Assembly (NCBI GenBank): GCA_030431455.1
Contig: JAUIJE010000013.1
Location: forward strand, 1 to 64,000
Source of the DNA: a bacterium
Lineage (GTDB): Bacteria > Myxococcota > UBA727 > JAUIJE01
Reading direction: 5' to 3'
Length of the DNA: 64,000 nt
Part shown: positions 50,539-59,925 of the stretch, piece after piece
How positions within the stretch are numbered: position 1 is the stretch's first letter
How the letters are laid out: every line of letters begins with the position of its first letter
The notes under the pieces: model-generated
The model's database searches: none
The model's input: the letters and a program-made list of their open reading frames with translations, nothing else
Told to the model about the DNA's origin: nothing
Translations under genes and position numbers: made by a program

Positions 50539-52485
50539 TCAGTTCAGCTCGACGGTGAAGCCGCCGTTGATGGTGTACGGCAGCGTGCCCCCGAAGAAGG
50601 GGTCGCGGGGGCCGAGCTTGATGCCCGGCTGCCGGAAGGTGTCGATCTCCGAGTACACCGCCTCGAGGAAGAAGTAGATGTTGCCCACCCGGGACTTGGG
50701 CCGCGCCTTGGGCAGCTTGCCGGTGCGCAGGATGCTGCGCAGGTGGGTGGAGAGGGTCCACATGTGCACGAGGTCGACCCAGTTCACGCCGACCTGCAGA
50801 CCCAATGCCCCTTCAAAACCGAGGCGGGCCCCGAGGGGGTTGCGGTGACCGCCGGCGTTGGCGCTGGCCCCGGCGGGGAGCGGGTTCTGGTCCCACTTGC
50901 CGTCCCGGGAAAACGCGTACCCGGCGCCGATGAGCGCGCCGCGGCCGTAGGGCACCAGGGGAATGCCGAGGTAGTCGTGCAGCACATCGAAGCGGTAGCT
51001 CAGCCGCGGCTTGATCAAGAGCAAGCTGAACTCGACGTCGTTGTCCCCGGGGACGCCGCACCGACCGTCCGACACCAGGGCGGCGTTTTCGGGGGTGTTG
51101 GCGAACGCTTTGCCGCGGGCTTGCATGCCCGCGACCCCGACCCCGAGCTCGAGGCTGCCGAACAGATCGAAGAGGTGGAAGTCGACGTCGATCTCGGGCA
51201 TCGGCAAGATGCCCCGCGGGGGAAAGCTCTCGGACGTTTGGAAAAAGCACCGGTACACGGGGTAGATGTACGGCCCGTTGGTGCCGGTGGTGTTGGTCCC
51301 GCCGTGTTCTTCGAGGTCGATGGACGGGATGTAGGGCCCGACCTTGAAGCTGGCCGTGACCTGACCCGGGTACGCGGCCGCGCTGCCCGCCAGGCCGAAC
51401 ACCAACAGGCCCAGCAGGGCGGCGGACGAACGACGTCGACGGCGGCGGATCAACATGGCCGCGAGCATAGCCGCCCCGAACACCCGAAGCACAGGAAAGC
51501 CCGGCTCGGACTCGGTTTGGCCGCAGGCATCGGCCTCTTCCGCGGCGAGCCCGGGATCGCAGCCCCCCGACGGCGGCTTGACGCTCAGGGGGTTGGGGTC
51601 GCCGTTGTAGGTGCTGCCGGGGGTGAAGCCGGGGTCGGGGGTGGCGGTGACGAACGCCGAGAACGGCCCCTGGTTGTCGAAGTTGTCGACGAGGGCGACG
51701 CGAAACTCGTAGTCGACATCGTTGGTCAGGCCCGAGACGGTGAGGCTCGATTGGGAGACCTCGGTCAACGACACCACCGCGCCGCAGCTGGTGTCGATGA
51801 CGCCGCCGTCGGGGCCGGTGATGGTGCCGCCATCGACCGCGGTCTCGACCGCGTCGGGATCGCACGAACGGTACTGGATGACGTAGGTGATGCTCTCGCC
51901 GTCGTCGGTGATGTCGTCTCGGTTCTCGATCGCCAAGGTCACCGCGTTGTCTTTGCCCACCGGGGTGCCCAAGGTGGGCCGGCCCGGGATCGAGGTGTCC
52001 ACCGTGATCTCGGTGGCTTCGTCGAGGAACACGTTGTTCTGCACGATGGGGATGCCGGCGTCGACCTGGGGCTGCACGTCGGCGAGGTAAAGACACAGAA
52101 TGTAATTGCTGCGCACGCCGTCGTCGCAGATCTCGTCCCCGAGGATCTTCCGCGGGGCGATGACGTCTTCGGCTTCGTCACTGGGCAAAAACCGGTTGGC
52201 GGCGGTGAGGGACACGAAGCTGCCGAAGTCCTGGATCACCCGGGTGGGGGTGACGGTCTGCAGCTGGGGACAGGTGTCGAAGTTCTCGTAGAGGTACAGG
52301 GCGTAGCTGACCATGGTCAGGTTCTCGACGGTGAACTCGTAACGCAGGTCGGCGAGCTGGTCTTCGCCACAGTCCGCGGCGTTGAACGTGTAGTTCTGCG
52401 GGATTTTGTCCGCGAAGCTGACCTGGGCCAGCCCCGGGGTGGCGACGAGCACGGCCAGGAGCGCGGGAAGGGCTTTGGGGCTCAC
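50539..52485 (-). CDS. Fusion: MYXO-CTERM-like surface protein joined to an outer-membrane beta-barrel (MXAN_2561/MXAN_2562-like)
   Basis: A 648-residue protein in two parts. Residues 1-343: signal peptide, a fibronectin-III-like domain (about 125-275) and a tail with two late Cys (GGCDPGL and DACGQTE), a membrane segment and an Arg cluster, the layout of a sorting tag. From Met344 a second signal peptide follows (AALLGLLVFGLAGSAAAYP), then an outer-membrane beta-barrel (about 370-648). I recall these as two neighbouring NCBI families, MXAN_2561 and MXAN_2562, that are separate genes elsewhere. Here one reading frame covers both and the Arg cluster serves both parts. Internal ATG at 51456 could restart translation. 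The GTG start at 52485 overlaps the asd stop. The family naming is from memory and unchecked. Confidence 0.78.
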   Translation of the reverse strand: MSPKALPALLAVLVATPGLAQVSFADKIPQNYTFNAADCGEDQLADLRYEFTVENLTMVSYALYLYENFDTCPQLQTVTPTRVIQDFGSFVSLTAANRFLPSDEAEDVIAPRKILGDEICDDGVRSNYILCLYLADVQPQVDAGIPIVQNNVFLDEATEITVDTSIPGRPTLGTPVGKDNAVTLAIENRDDITDDGESITYVIQYRSCDPDAVETAVDGGTITGPDGGVIDTSCGAVVSLTEVSQSSLTVSGLTNDVDYEFRVALVDNFDNQGPFSAFVTATPDPGFTPGSTYNGDPNPLSVKPPSGGCDPGLAAEEADACGQTESEPGFPVLRVFGAAMLAAMLIRRRRRRSSAALLGLLVFGLAGSAAAYPGQVTASFKVGPYIPSIDLEEHGGTNTTGTNGPYIYPVYRCFFQTSESFPPRGILPMPEIDVDFHLFDLFGSLELGVGVAGMQARGKAFANTPENAALVSDGRCGVPGDNDVEFSLLLIKPRLSYRFDVLHDYLGIPLVPYGRGALIGAGYAFSRDGKWDQNPLPAGASANAGGHRNPLGARLGFEGALGLQVGVNWVDLVHMWTLSTHLRSILRTGKLPKARPKSRVGNIYFFLEAVYSEIDTFRQPGIKLGPRDPFFGGTLPYTINGGFTVELN

Positions 52486-53549
52486 GCCGCCACCTCCTGT
52501 TCGGCCTGGTGGGCGACGAGGGCCTCGGCGATGCGCACCGCGTTGAGGGCCGCGCCGGTGCGCAGGTTGTCGCTCACGCACCACAAGGCAATGCCATTGT
52601 CGACAGATGGGTCCTTGCGAATGCGCCCCACCAACGTGTGGTCCTGGCCGGCCGCGTCCTGGGGCGAGGGGTAGAGATGCTGGCTCGGCTCGTCGACGAT
52701 CAGGAGGTTGGGCTCGGCGGCCAACACCTCGCGGACCTCGTCGGGTGACACCGGCTTTTTGAACGAGACATGGATCGCTTCGGAGTGGCTGTTGAACACC
52801 GGAACCCGCACGCAGGTCGCGGCGATGCGCAGCTCGGGGAGCGACAGGATCTTGCGGGTCTCGTCCATCATTTTGCGCTCTTCCGAGGTGTAGCCATCCT
52901 CGCCGAACGCCTCCTTGCCGGGAATACACGGCAGCGCGTTGAACGCGATGCGCTGGCCGAACACCTCGGTGCTGCGCGGGTCTTTGAAGTTGAACAGGTC
53001 GCGGACCTGATTCTCGAGTTCTTCCACCCCGGCTTTGCCCGCCCCCGACACCGCCTGGTAGGTGCTGACCACCACCCGGTCCAGGCCCCAATGTTGGTGC
53101 AGGGGGGCCAGGACCTGCACCATCTGAATCGTCGAGCAGTTGGGGGTGGCGATGAGCTTGCGCTCCGGGATCGGGAACAGCGCGTCGCGGTTCACCTCGG
53201 GGATGACCAAAGGCACGTCCGGGTCCATGCGGAACAGGCTGGACTTGTCGATGCTGATCGCCCCCGCCGTTTGGGCCAGCGGCGCGAACTTCTTGGTCAC
53301 CGAGCTGCCCGCGGCGAAGAACACCAAGTCCACGCCCTCGAAGCTGTCCTCTTTGAGCTCCTGCACCGCGTGTTCGTCGTCGAACGCTTCGAGCTTTTCC
53401 CCCGCCGAGCGCGCCGAGGCCAACAACCGCAGCTCCTTGACCGGGAACCGCCGTTCACTGAGGATCGACACCGCCTCGCGGCCGACCACGCCCGTGGCCC
53501 CCACCACCGCGACCGTTTGTTGCCGCGTCGCGGCCTTGTTGTTGCTCAT
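52482..53549 (-). CDS. asd: Aspartate-semialdehyde dehydrogenase
   Basis: A 355-residue NADPH-dependent enzyme that reduces beta-aspartyl phosphate to aspartate semialdehyde, the branch point to lysine, diaminopimelate, threonine and methionine. NADP motif GATGVVGRE is at 17-25, the nucleophile Cys138 is in TPNCSTIQM, and the substrate His is in NSHSEAIH. Full length. I chose the ATG at 53549 over an upstream GTG. It lies in a run with pyrG, a HEAT/membrane protein and the fusion protein; the stop overlaps the next start (GTGA). Confidence 0.96.
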   Translation of the reverse strand: MSNNKAATRQQTVAVVGATGVVGREAVSILSERRFPVKELRLLASARSAGEKLEAFDDEHAVQELKEDSFEGVDLVFFAAGSSVTKKFAPLAQTAGAISIDKSSLFRMDPDVPLVIPEVNRDALFPIPERKLIATPNCSTIQMVQVLAPLHQHWGLDRVVVSTYQAVSGAGKAGVEELENQVRDLFNFKDPRSTEVFGQRIAFNALPCIPGKEAFGEDGYTSEERKMMDETRKILSLPELRIAATCVRVPVFNSHSEAIHVSFKKPVSPDEVREVLAAEPNLLIVDEPSQHLYPSPQDAAGQDHTLVGRIRKDPSVDNGIALWCVSDNLRTGAALNAVRIAEALVAHQAEQEVAA

Positions 53550-53591
53550 GATTCCCACCCTTGTGCGTCGTCGTCGTCGACGCTGCGGGGG

Positions 53592-55463
53592 CTAAAACCG
53601 CCCGCTCACCAAGTTGATTCCCCACGCCACGTCTTCCACACCGGGCGCTTGGCTCGGCCGGGTCCACAACGCGGGCAGCCCCGCCTTGATTTCCCCGTCC
53701 TCGATCGCCACCGCGCCGGGCTCTTTGGACGTGCGCGCGTGTTCAAAGATGCGCGCCCACGAATCGGGCAGCAGCACGAAGGTCGCCGCCGAGGCCACCG
53801 CCCCGAGGGCCAAGCCGACCCCCGACGCAATCCGCCCCCGGATCACAACCCCGGTGGGCAAGAACAAATAGGTCAGTCCCAACCCCGTGCTCGCCGCGGC
53901 CAACGCCGCGCCCGACGCGGCCAGCATCCGCCCGTGCGAAATGTCAATGAATGGCGAGACCGCGAGCCCCACCGCCGCGCCCGCCGCCCCCGTGGCGAGG
54001 CCCGAGCCCACCGCGAAGTCGAGGCGCAACACGTTGTTGAGCACGTCGGGGAGGACGAAGTCGACCCCCACGGGCACGATCACAAACGCCAACAGGCCGC
54101 CGGCGAGGGCGAAGTGCATCGCGGTGGTGGCGATGAGCGTGAGGTCGTTGAACGACGGGGGCAGCAGGTAGCCCATCGCGGTGCCCGCCCCGAGGCCGAG
54201 CAGGGTGGTGCCCGCGAGGGTCATGCCCCCCCACGGCTCGGAGAGGCCGGTGGTCAACCCAATGCCCATGCCGAGCGAGGCCCCGGCCAGCGTCATCATG
54301 GTGGTGCCCGCCGCGGGCGCGAAGTCCATGTCCCCCACCAACCAGTTGAGCCCAAACGCCGCGCCCCCGAACGCCGCGCCGGACAGGCCGGCCGCGGCCA
54401 CGCCGAGGACCAGCGACGGCTCCTCCCGGGCAAACTTGGTCTGGCGCCGGGTGTACGTCAGGGTGTCGCGGGGCTGAATGAAACTGCGTGGCATCAGGCC
54501 GCCGAGCATGAACCCGGTGGCCGCGGCGGTGCCGATGAACACCCCGGCCCCGGCCCAGGACCCCTCGCCGTCGATGTCGGTCTGGGGCTTGACCCCCGCG
54601 GGCCCCGGCGCGACCGGGACCGGCTTTTCCGGCAGGCGCGGCCGGGCCACGACGATGTCCCGCTCGGGGAGGGACGCCAACTGTCGCCAGCAGCCATAGC
54701 GCACGTCGGAGGCGGCGTCCGCCCGCGCCTCGATCGCGGCCACCGCGCCCTGGGGGTCGAGGGCCGCGAACAGGCGGCCCCCCTCGCACGCGACCTCGTT
54801 CGACGGGTCATCGAGGGCCCCGCTCGCCAATGTCCCTGCACGTTGTTTTTGGTCTTCGCGCATCTGGCGCGCCACCGCGATCAGGCCGGACAGCGCCATG
54901 GCCCGGACCTCGGGCTCGTCGGCGGTGGCCCCGGCCATCAATGGCTCGAACGCGATGCCCGCGCCGAGCCAGGGCAAAATCGCCATCGCCAGACCGCGCA
55001 CCGCCGCGGGGCCAGGCCCGGCTTTGTCGACGAGGAACGTGCGCTCGGCGTCGTTGAGCGGCTCGCCCATGGACAGCCGGCCCTCGAGGGCGCGCAGGGT
55101 GCGCACGTCGGCGGCCGCGGCCGGCGAAAGCACCGGGACCGCAGCGGCTTCGGCCGGGTCCGGGTCCGGGTCCGCGTCCGCTTGGTCGTCGGCAGGCGCG
55201 CCTTCGGCGGGCACGTCTTCGGCGGGGGGCTTCTCGGCGGGCGCGTCTTCGGCGGGGGCAGCTTCCGCGGCCGGCTCGTCGACGGGGGCAGCGGGGGCGG
55301 GGCCCGGGGTCTCGTCGGGGGCGGCCTCGTCCGGGGCCGCGGCGTCGGCCGGGGCGGGCGTGGCGTCCTTCGCGGGGCCGGGCGCAGGGGCGGCCTGGGC
55401 GAGCGCGCCAGGCGCCGCCAGCACCGCCAGCAAACAGGGCCACAACAGTGTACGCACAGGCAC
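53592..55463 (-). CDS. HEAT-like membrane protein with Ala/Pro linker
   Basis: A 623-residue exported protein: signal peptide (cleavage near ALAQA), an acidic Ala/Pro/Glu linker of about 85 residues, an alpha-helical HEAT-like region (about 110-255; VRALEG, VRAMALSGLIAVA), then about ten short hydrophobic segments (about 285-560) that look like a membrane domain. No family recognised. The GTG start at 55463 is immediately after the pyrG stop. It lies between pyrG and asd, so transcription is probably shared; the function is not evident. Confidence 0.75.
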   Translation of the reverse strand: MPVRTLLWPCLLAVLAAPGALAQAAPAPGPAKDATPAPADAAAPDEAAPDETPGPAPAAPVDEPAAEAAPAEDAPAEKPPAEDVPAEGAPADDQADADPDPDPAEAAAVPVLSPAAAADVRTLRALEGRLSMGEPLNDAERTFLVDKAGPGPAAVRGLAMAILPWLGAGIAFEPLMAGATADEPEVRAMALSGLIAVARQMREDQKQRAGTLASGALDDPSNEVACEGGRLFAALDPQGAVAAIEARADAASDVRYGCWRQLASLPERDIVVARPRLPEKPVPVAPGPAGVKPQTDIDGEGSWAGAGVFIGTAAATGFMLGGLMPRSFIQPRDTLTYTRRQTKFAREEPSLVLGVAAAGLSGAAFGGAAFGLNWLVGDMDFAPAAGTTMMTLAGASLGMGIGLTTGLSEPWGGMTLAGTTLLGLGAGTAMGYLLPPSFNDLTLIATTAMHFALAGGLLAFVIVPVGVDFVLPDVLNNVLRLDFAVGSGLATGAAGAAVGLAVSPFIDISHGRMLAASGAALAAASTGLGLTYLFLPTGVVIRGRIASGVGLALGAVASAATFVLLPDSWARIFEHARTSKEPGAVAIEDGEIKAGLPALWTRPSQAPGVEDVAWGINLVSGRF

Positions 55464-57086
55464 TTACGGGGAGGATGCACCCTTGTGGCGCAGGCCCGCA
55501 AGCACGAATGCGGAGAAAAGCGGGTGGGCTTGCCAAGGCCGGGACAGGAACTCCGGATGGAACTGGCAGGCGATGAAATGGGGGTGGGCGGGGATTTCGA
55601 CCATCTCGACCAGCTCGCCGTCCGGGCTCAGCCCCGAGCAGGTCATGCCCGCCTCGGCCAACGCGCCGCGGTAGGCGTTGTTGACCTCGAAGCGGTGGCG
55701 GTGACGCTCTCGGATCTCGTCGAGCCCGTAGATTTTGTGGGCCAGGCTGCCCTTCTGGAGCACGCAGGGATAGCCGCCGAGGCGCATGGTCGCGCCCTTT
55801 TGGGTGACCGCCTTTTGGTCCTCCATGATGTGGATGACCCGGTGGGCGCCGTCCTTGTCGAACTCCTCCGAGGTGGCTTCGCGAATGCCCCCTTTGTGGC
55901 GGAGACATTCGATCACCGCGATCTGCAGCCCGAGGCAAATGCCGAAAAACGGCACGTCGTGCTCCCGGGCGAACCGGACCGCGTCGATTTTTCCCTCCGA
56001 GCCGCGCTCCCCGAAGCCCCCGGGCACGAGGATCGCGTCCTTGTCCTGCAAGCACGCGGCGGCCCCGTCCTTCTCGATGTCGGCCGCGTCGACGTGGTGG
56101 ATGTTGACCTTGGTCTCGTGCTCGATGCCGGCATGGGTCAGCGCTTCGTTGATGCTCTTATAGCTCTCCACCAATTCGGTGTATTTGCCGACCATGGCCA
56201 CGTCGATGGTGTGCTTGGGGTTTTTGAAGCGGTCGACGATGCGTTCCCATTTGTCGAGGCGCGGGGCCCGGGACCAAATGTTGCAGAGTTCAGTGATGGT
56301 GTCGTCCAGCCCTTCCGCCCTCAGATGCAATGGCACTTGATAGGTGGTGGGGAGGTCGGGGCAGCTCACCACCGCGCTGGTCTTCACATTGCAGAACAAC
56401 GAGATCTTCTCTTTGACCTCCCGGGACACGTCGGGTTGGTCGGTGCGGAGCACGAGGATGTCGGGCTGGATGCCGATGCTGCGCAGCTCCTTCACCGAGT
56501 GCTGGGTGGGCTTGGTTTTGACCTCTTTGGCCGCGCGGATGTAGGGCAGATAAGAGACGTGAACGAAGATCGCGTTCTCCGCGCCCTCGTCGATGCGCAT
56601 CTGTCGGATCGCCTCCAGGAACGGCAACGACTCGATGTCGCCCACGGTGCCGCCGACCTCCCCGATGAGCAGGTCATGGCCTTGGGCCGCGCTCCGGATC
56701 ACGTCTTTGATCTGGTTGGTGACGTGGGGAATCACCTGCACGGTCTTGCCCAGGTAGTCGCCCTGGCGCTCCCGGTCGAGCACGGTGGAGTAAATCTGGC
56801 CCGCCGACGCGCTGTTTTTGGCCGAGAGTCGCTGCGAGATGTAGCGCTCGTAGTGACCGAGGTCGAGGTCGGTCTCGGCCCCGTCGTCGGTGACGAACAC
56901 CTCGCCGTGCTGGAACGGGCTCATCGTGCCCGGGTCGACGTTGAGGTAGGGGTCGAGCTTGAGGATGGACACGTCGAGCCCGCGGTTTTCGAGGAGAGCC
57001 CCGATCGACGCCGCGGTGATGCCTTTTCCGAGTGAGCTGACCACTCCACCGGTGACAAAGATGTATTTGGTTTTCCGCGGGGCCAT
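55464..57086 (-). CDS. pyrG: CTP synthase
   Basis: A 540-residue enzyme that aminates UTP to CTP with glutamine as nitrogen source. The synthase part has [10 protein letters not shown] (ATP loop), [13 protein letters not shown] and GTVGDIES. The class I glutamine amidotransferase part has Cys in FFGICLGLQ (about 385), and late His/Glu in CQFHPEF. Full length. The ATG at 57086 has a GGAGG site 4 nt upstream. It is divergent from the TPR/cNMP gene and is first of the run pyrG-HEAT-asd-fusion. Confidence 0.97.
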   Translation of the reverse strand: MAPRKTKYIFVTGGVVSSLGKGITAASIGALLENRGLDVSILKLDPYLNVDPGTMSPFQHGEVFVTDDGAETDLDLGHYERYISQRLSAKNSASAGQIYSTVLDRERQGDYLGKTVQVIPHVTNQIKDVIRSAAQGHDLLIGEVGGTVGDIESLPFLEAIRQMRIDEGAENAIFVHVSYLPYIRAAKEVKTKPTQHSVKELRSIGIQPDILVLRTDQPDVSREVKEKISLFCNVKTSAVVSCPDLPTTYQVPLHLRAEGLDDTITELCNIWSRAPRLDKWERIVDRFKNPKHTIDVAMVGKYTELVESYKSINEALTHAGIEHETKVNIHHVDAADIEKDGAAACLQDKDAILVPGGFGERGSEGKIDAVRFAREHDVPFFGICLGLQIAVIECLRHKGGIREATSEEFDKDGAHRVIHIMEDQKAVTQKGATMRLGGYPCVLQKGSLAHKIYGLDEIRERHRHRFEVNNAYRGALAEAGMTCSGLSPDGELVEMVEIPAHPHFIACQFHPEFLSRPWQAHPLFSAFVLAGLRHKGASSP

Positions 57087-57233
57087 CGTTCCTCCACGGG
57101 AGGCCGCGGTTCCAGTTTGGTCCCCGGCTGTCAACGGCTTTGCCCCCGCCCGCGGCCTTTTGACCGCGTTTTCCGTGCGGTTTTGTTTTTTTCCCGGCTC
57201 GTGCGAAAACCCGTCCTTCACCGAGGCGAAGAC

Positions 57234-58817
57234 GTGATCCTTTCCGGCCTACAGCGCTCCCACAAAACGAAGGCCGAAGCCGCGCGCCGCAAGGGCGACC
57301 GCAAAAAGGCCATCGAGCTGTACGAAAAGGCCCTCGACAAAGACCCCAGCGATCTCAAGGTCCGCAAAGAACTCGCCGCGCTCTACGCCGAGGAAGGCGA
57401 GACCGCCCGGGCCATCGCCCAGTTCGAGGCCGTGGCCGGGGCCTACGCCGCGGCCGGGCTTTTGCTGCGCGCGATCTCCGCCTGCAAGACCATCCTCGAG
57501 CTCGACCCCGGCCACACCCAGACCCAGAAGACCCTGGCCGCGCTCTACGCCAAAAAGCGCGGCCCCGCGGGCATGGGCCAAGGCCGTCTGCCCCAGTCGA
57601 TGAGCGCCGCGCTTCTGCCCCGGGCCCGGGCCCAGTCCGGACCACCCGCCGCGGGCTTTGACGTCATCGACGCCGACGACATCGTGGCCGAACAGAGCGA
57701 CGTGTTCGAAGACGCGGACCCCGAGACCACCATGGAGGTCGACGACGGCGACCTCATCGGCATCCCCACCTCGGCCCCCCCCACGCTGCCCCCGCACGCG
57801 ATCTCGACCCCGCCGGTGCCCGCATCTGACGACGGTGACCCCCTCGACGACGACGAGGGGGTGGACGCGGCCTTGCTCGACGACGACGAAGGCGTGCTCA
57901 GCACCCAGGAGATCGATCTCGAGGGCTCAGACATCCTCATCCTCGAGGTCGCCACCGACGACGCGTACCAGACCGCGGAGATCACGGTGGGGGGGCTGCC
58001 CGCGTCTCCGCTGTTCTCGGATCTGCCCACCCACGCGTTCGAGGAGCTGGTGCCCGCGCTCTCCACAGTTCGCGCCGCCAAGGGCGCCCACATCGTCACC
58101 CAGGGCGACTACGGCAAGAGCTTCTTCGTCATCGTCACCGGCACCGCCCGGGTCGAACGCGAAGAGGACGGCGCGACCCAGACCCTCGGGCGCTTGCTCC
58201 CCGGCGAGTTCTTCGGGGAGATCGCGCTGCTCGGCCGCAGCCAGCGCAGCGCGTCGGTGATCGCGGAATCGGACATCGAGCTGTTCGAAATCACGCGCCC
58301 CACCGTCGACGCGGTGGCCGGCAACTACCCCTCGGTGAAGCGGGTGCTCAACCGCTTCTGCTCCGAACGCCTGCTGTCCAACATGGTCCGCACCTCGCCG
58401 GTGTTCTCGGACCTCGACGAGGAGATCCAACGCGACGCGGTGCGCGCGTTCCGCAAAAAGGACGTGCGGCTGGGCGAGACCATCCTCCGCCAGGGCGAAC
58501 ACCCCAAGGGCCTGTACGTCATCCTGTCCGGCGAGGTCGACGTCAGCGTCCAGCGCGACGACGGCAGCATCGAGACCCTCAACCAACTCGCCGAGGGCGA
58601 TGTGTTCGGCGAGATGGGCCTGTTTTTGAACCAGCCGGCGATGGCCACCGTCACCGCCCTGAAAAACTGCACGCTCCTGCGTCTGTCCCGCCGGATGTTC
58701 GAGCGGTTTTGCACCCGGCACCCGTCGGTGCGGGCCCGCATTCTCGACGTGAGCCGGGCCCGGGCGGAAGAGAACCGCCGGCAGGGCCTGTCCATGCGCA
58801 GCCTGCCCCCGGTGTGA
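57234..58817 (+). CDS. TPR protein with two cyclic-nucleotide-binding domains
   Basis: A 527-residue cytoplasmic protein. TPR units lie at about 5-105 (GDRKKAIELYEKALDKDP). A Pro/Asp-rich acidic linker follows, with DDDEGV repeats. Two CNB folds (about 265-375 and 385-500) hold phosphate-binding cassette loops: GEFFGEIALLGRSQRSASV in the first and GDVFGEMGLFLNQPAMATV in the second. In the second the Arg that binds cNMP is Pro/Ala, so it may not bind. There is no HTH, so it is not a CRP-type activator. The GTG start at 57234 is chosen. It is 18 nt before the PilZ gene: a probable cAMP/c-di-GMP signalling pair. Confidence 0.85.
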   Translation: MILSGLQRSHKTKAEAARRKGDRKKAIELYEKALDKDPSDLKVRKELAALYAEEGETARAIAQFEAVAGAYAAAGLLLRAISACKTILELDPGHTQTQKTLAALYAKKRGPAGMGQGRLPQSMSAALLPRARAQSGPPAAGFDVIDADDIVAEQSDVFEDADPETTMEVDDGDLIGIPTSAPPTLPPHAISTPPVPASDDGDPLDDDEGVDAALLDDDEGVLSTQEIDLEGSDILILEVATDDAYQTAEITVGGLPASPLFSDLPTHAFEELVPALSTVRAAKGAHIVTQGDYGKSFFVIVTGTARVEREEDGATQTLGRLLPGEFFGEIALLGRSQRSASVIAESDIELFEITRPTVDAVAGNYPSVKRVLNRFCSERLLSNMVRTSPVFSDLDEEIQRDAVRAFRKKDVRLGETILRQGEHPKGLYVILSGEVDVSVQRDDGSIETLNQLAEGDVFGEMGLFLNQPAMATVTALKNCTLLRLSRRMFERFCTRHPSVRARILDVSRARAEENRRQGLSMRSLPPV

Positions 58818-58835
58818 TCAACTGAGGATTTGTCG

Positions 58836-59648
58836 ATGGCGACCAAGAAGAAGTCGAAGGTGAAATCAAAGCGCAAACCCGCGCCCCGCACGGTGAAGAA
58901 AAAGCCCGCCCCGGCCAAGAAGAAGACCACCGCCAAGCCCGCGCCGGCCAAGAGCAAGGCCGCGAAAAAATCCGCCCCCGCGGCGGACAAGCCCCGCGCG
59001 TCCCCCCCCAACCGGTCCGCGCCGCCCCCCGCCCGCCGGCCGGCCCCGCCGAGCCCGCGCAGCGCCGGGCGGTCGTCGGGGACCATGCGCCGCCCCGGCC
59101 TCGCCGAACAGTTCCAGCGGCCGGGCAGCCAGGGGCCGTCCGGCCTGCCCCGCCCCGAGCTGCTCGCCACCGAGGACATCGAGAACAACCGCCGCCGGTT
59201 TCGCCGGGTGCCCAAGGCCCTCAAGGTCCGGCTGTTCGCCGGGGACTCGGCGATGGGGTTTTTGGAAGCCTCGCTCCAGAGCGCGGACATGAGCTTGTCC
59301 GGAATGTTCCTGCAGTCGACGTTCTTTATCCCCGAAGACACCCCGGTGCGCATCGAGTTCGACGCCCCTTGGGGCCAGGTCGCGTCCGCCCGCGGGGTGA
59401 TCGCCCGGGTCCAACGCGACGGCCCCCGCCCCGGCTTCGGCATTCGGTTCCTCGGCCTCAACCAACAAAGCCTGACCGACCTGGTGTGCATCTTCGTGGG
59501 CGATCAGATCCAAGCCTTCGTCGACGCCTTCTGCCAAGCGGGCAAGCGCAGCGAGCGCGAAGCAGCCACATTGTGGGAGGGCATCCTCGCCTGGGAAATC
59601 GACCGGCTGCGGCGCAACCTCGAGGACACCTCCCTCATCGAAGGCTGA
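58836..59648 (+). CDS. PilZ-domain protein with basic N-terminal tail
   Basis: A 270-residue protein. Residues 1-80 are a Lys/Pro/Ala-rich tail (KKKSKVKSKRKPAP), rather like histone-H1-type tails of Myxococcota. A PilZ domain (about 125-225) has RRRFRRVP and DMSLSGMFL, the RxxxR and D/NxSxxG motifs that bind c-di-GMP. The ATG at 58836 has a GAGGA site. It follows the cNMP protein in the same operon. The tail might bind nucleic acid or the envelope; its role is not known. Confidence 0.87.
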   Translation: MATKKKSKVKSKRKPAPRTVKKKPAPAKKKTTAKPAPAKSKAAKKSAPAADKPRASPPNRSAPPPARRPAPPSPRSAGRSSGTMRRPGLAEQFQRPGSQGPSGLPRPELLATEDIENNRRRFRRVPKALKVRLFAGDSAMGFLEASLQSADMSLSGMFLQSTFFIPEDTPVRIEFDAPWGQVASARGVIARVQRDGPRPGFGIRFLGLNQQSLTDLVCIFVGDQIQAFVDAFCQAGKRSEREAATLWEGILAWEIDRLRRNLEDTSLIEG

Positions 59649-59925
59649 GGCCCGTCCCTCCCGGCTCCGCCGGCCCCGGGCTTGTCCATCGGCGCCAACC
59701 CGTGGCGCGATCCGGTGATTCCGCGCCATCGATCCCCGCAGATCTCGAGCTCCACCGCAGCCGCATGCGCTCCGTTGCGCCCGGTGGCGCAGGTGATCCG
59801 GTTCCGTGTCCGACATCACGTCCAAATGTGGGTGGCGCTGCGTTCCATGTGCGTCCGGCGGCGCAAAAGCCGCCCACCACTCACCTATACACGTGGAGCG
59901 TCGCGCTCCTCGGGGAGCATCCAAG

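Noticed and set aside
52486-53091. N-terminal extension of the fusion protein into asd
   Set aside because: It overlaps the well-supported asd frame; the GTG at 52485 opens a signal peptide.
57160-57190. TTGACC plus TTTTGT as a promoter for the TPR/cNMP gene
   Set aside because: The -10 position is not close to consensus; the T-rich tract might be chance.
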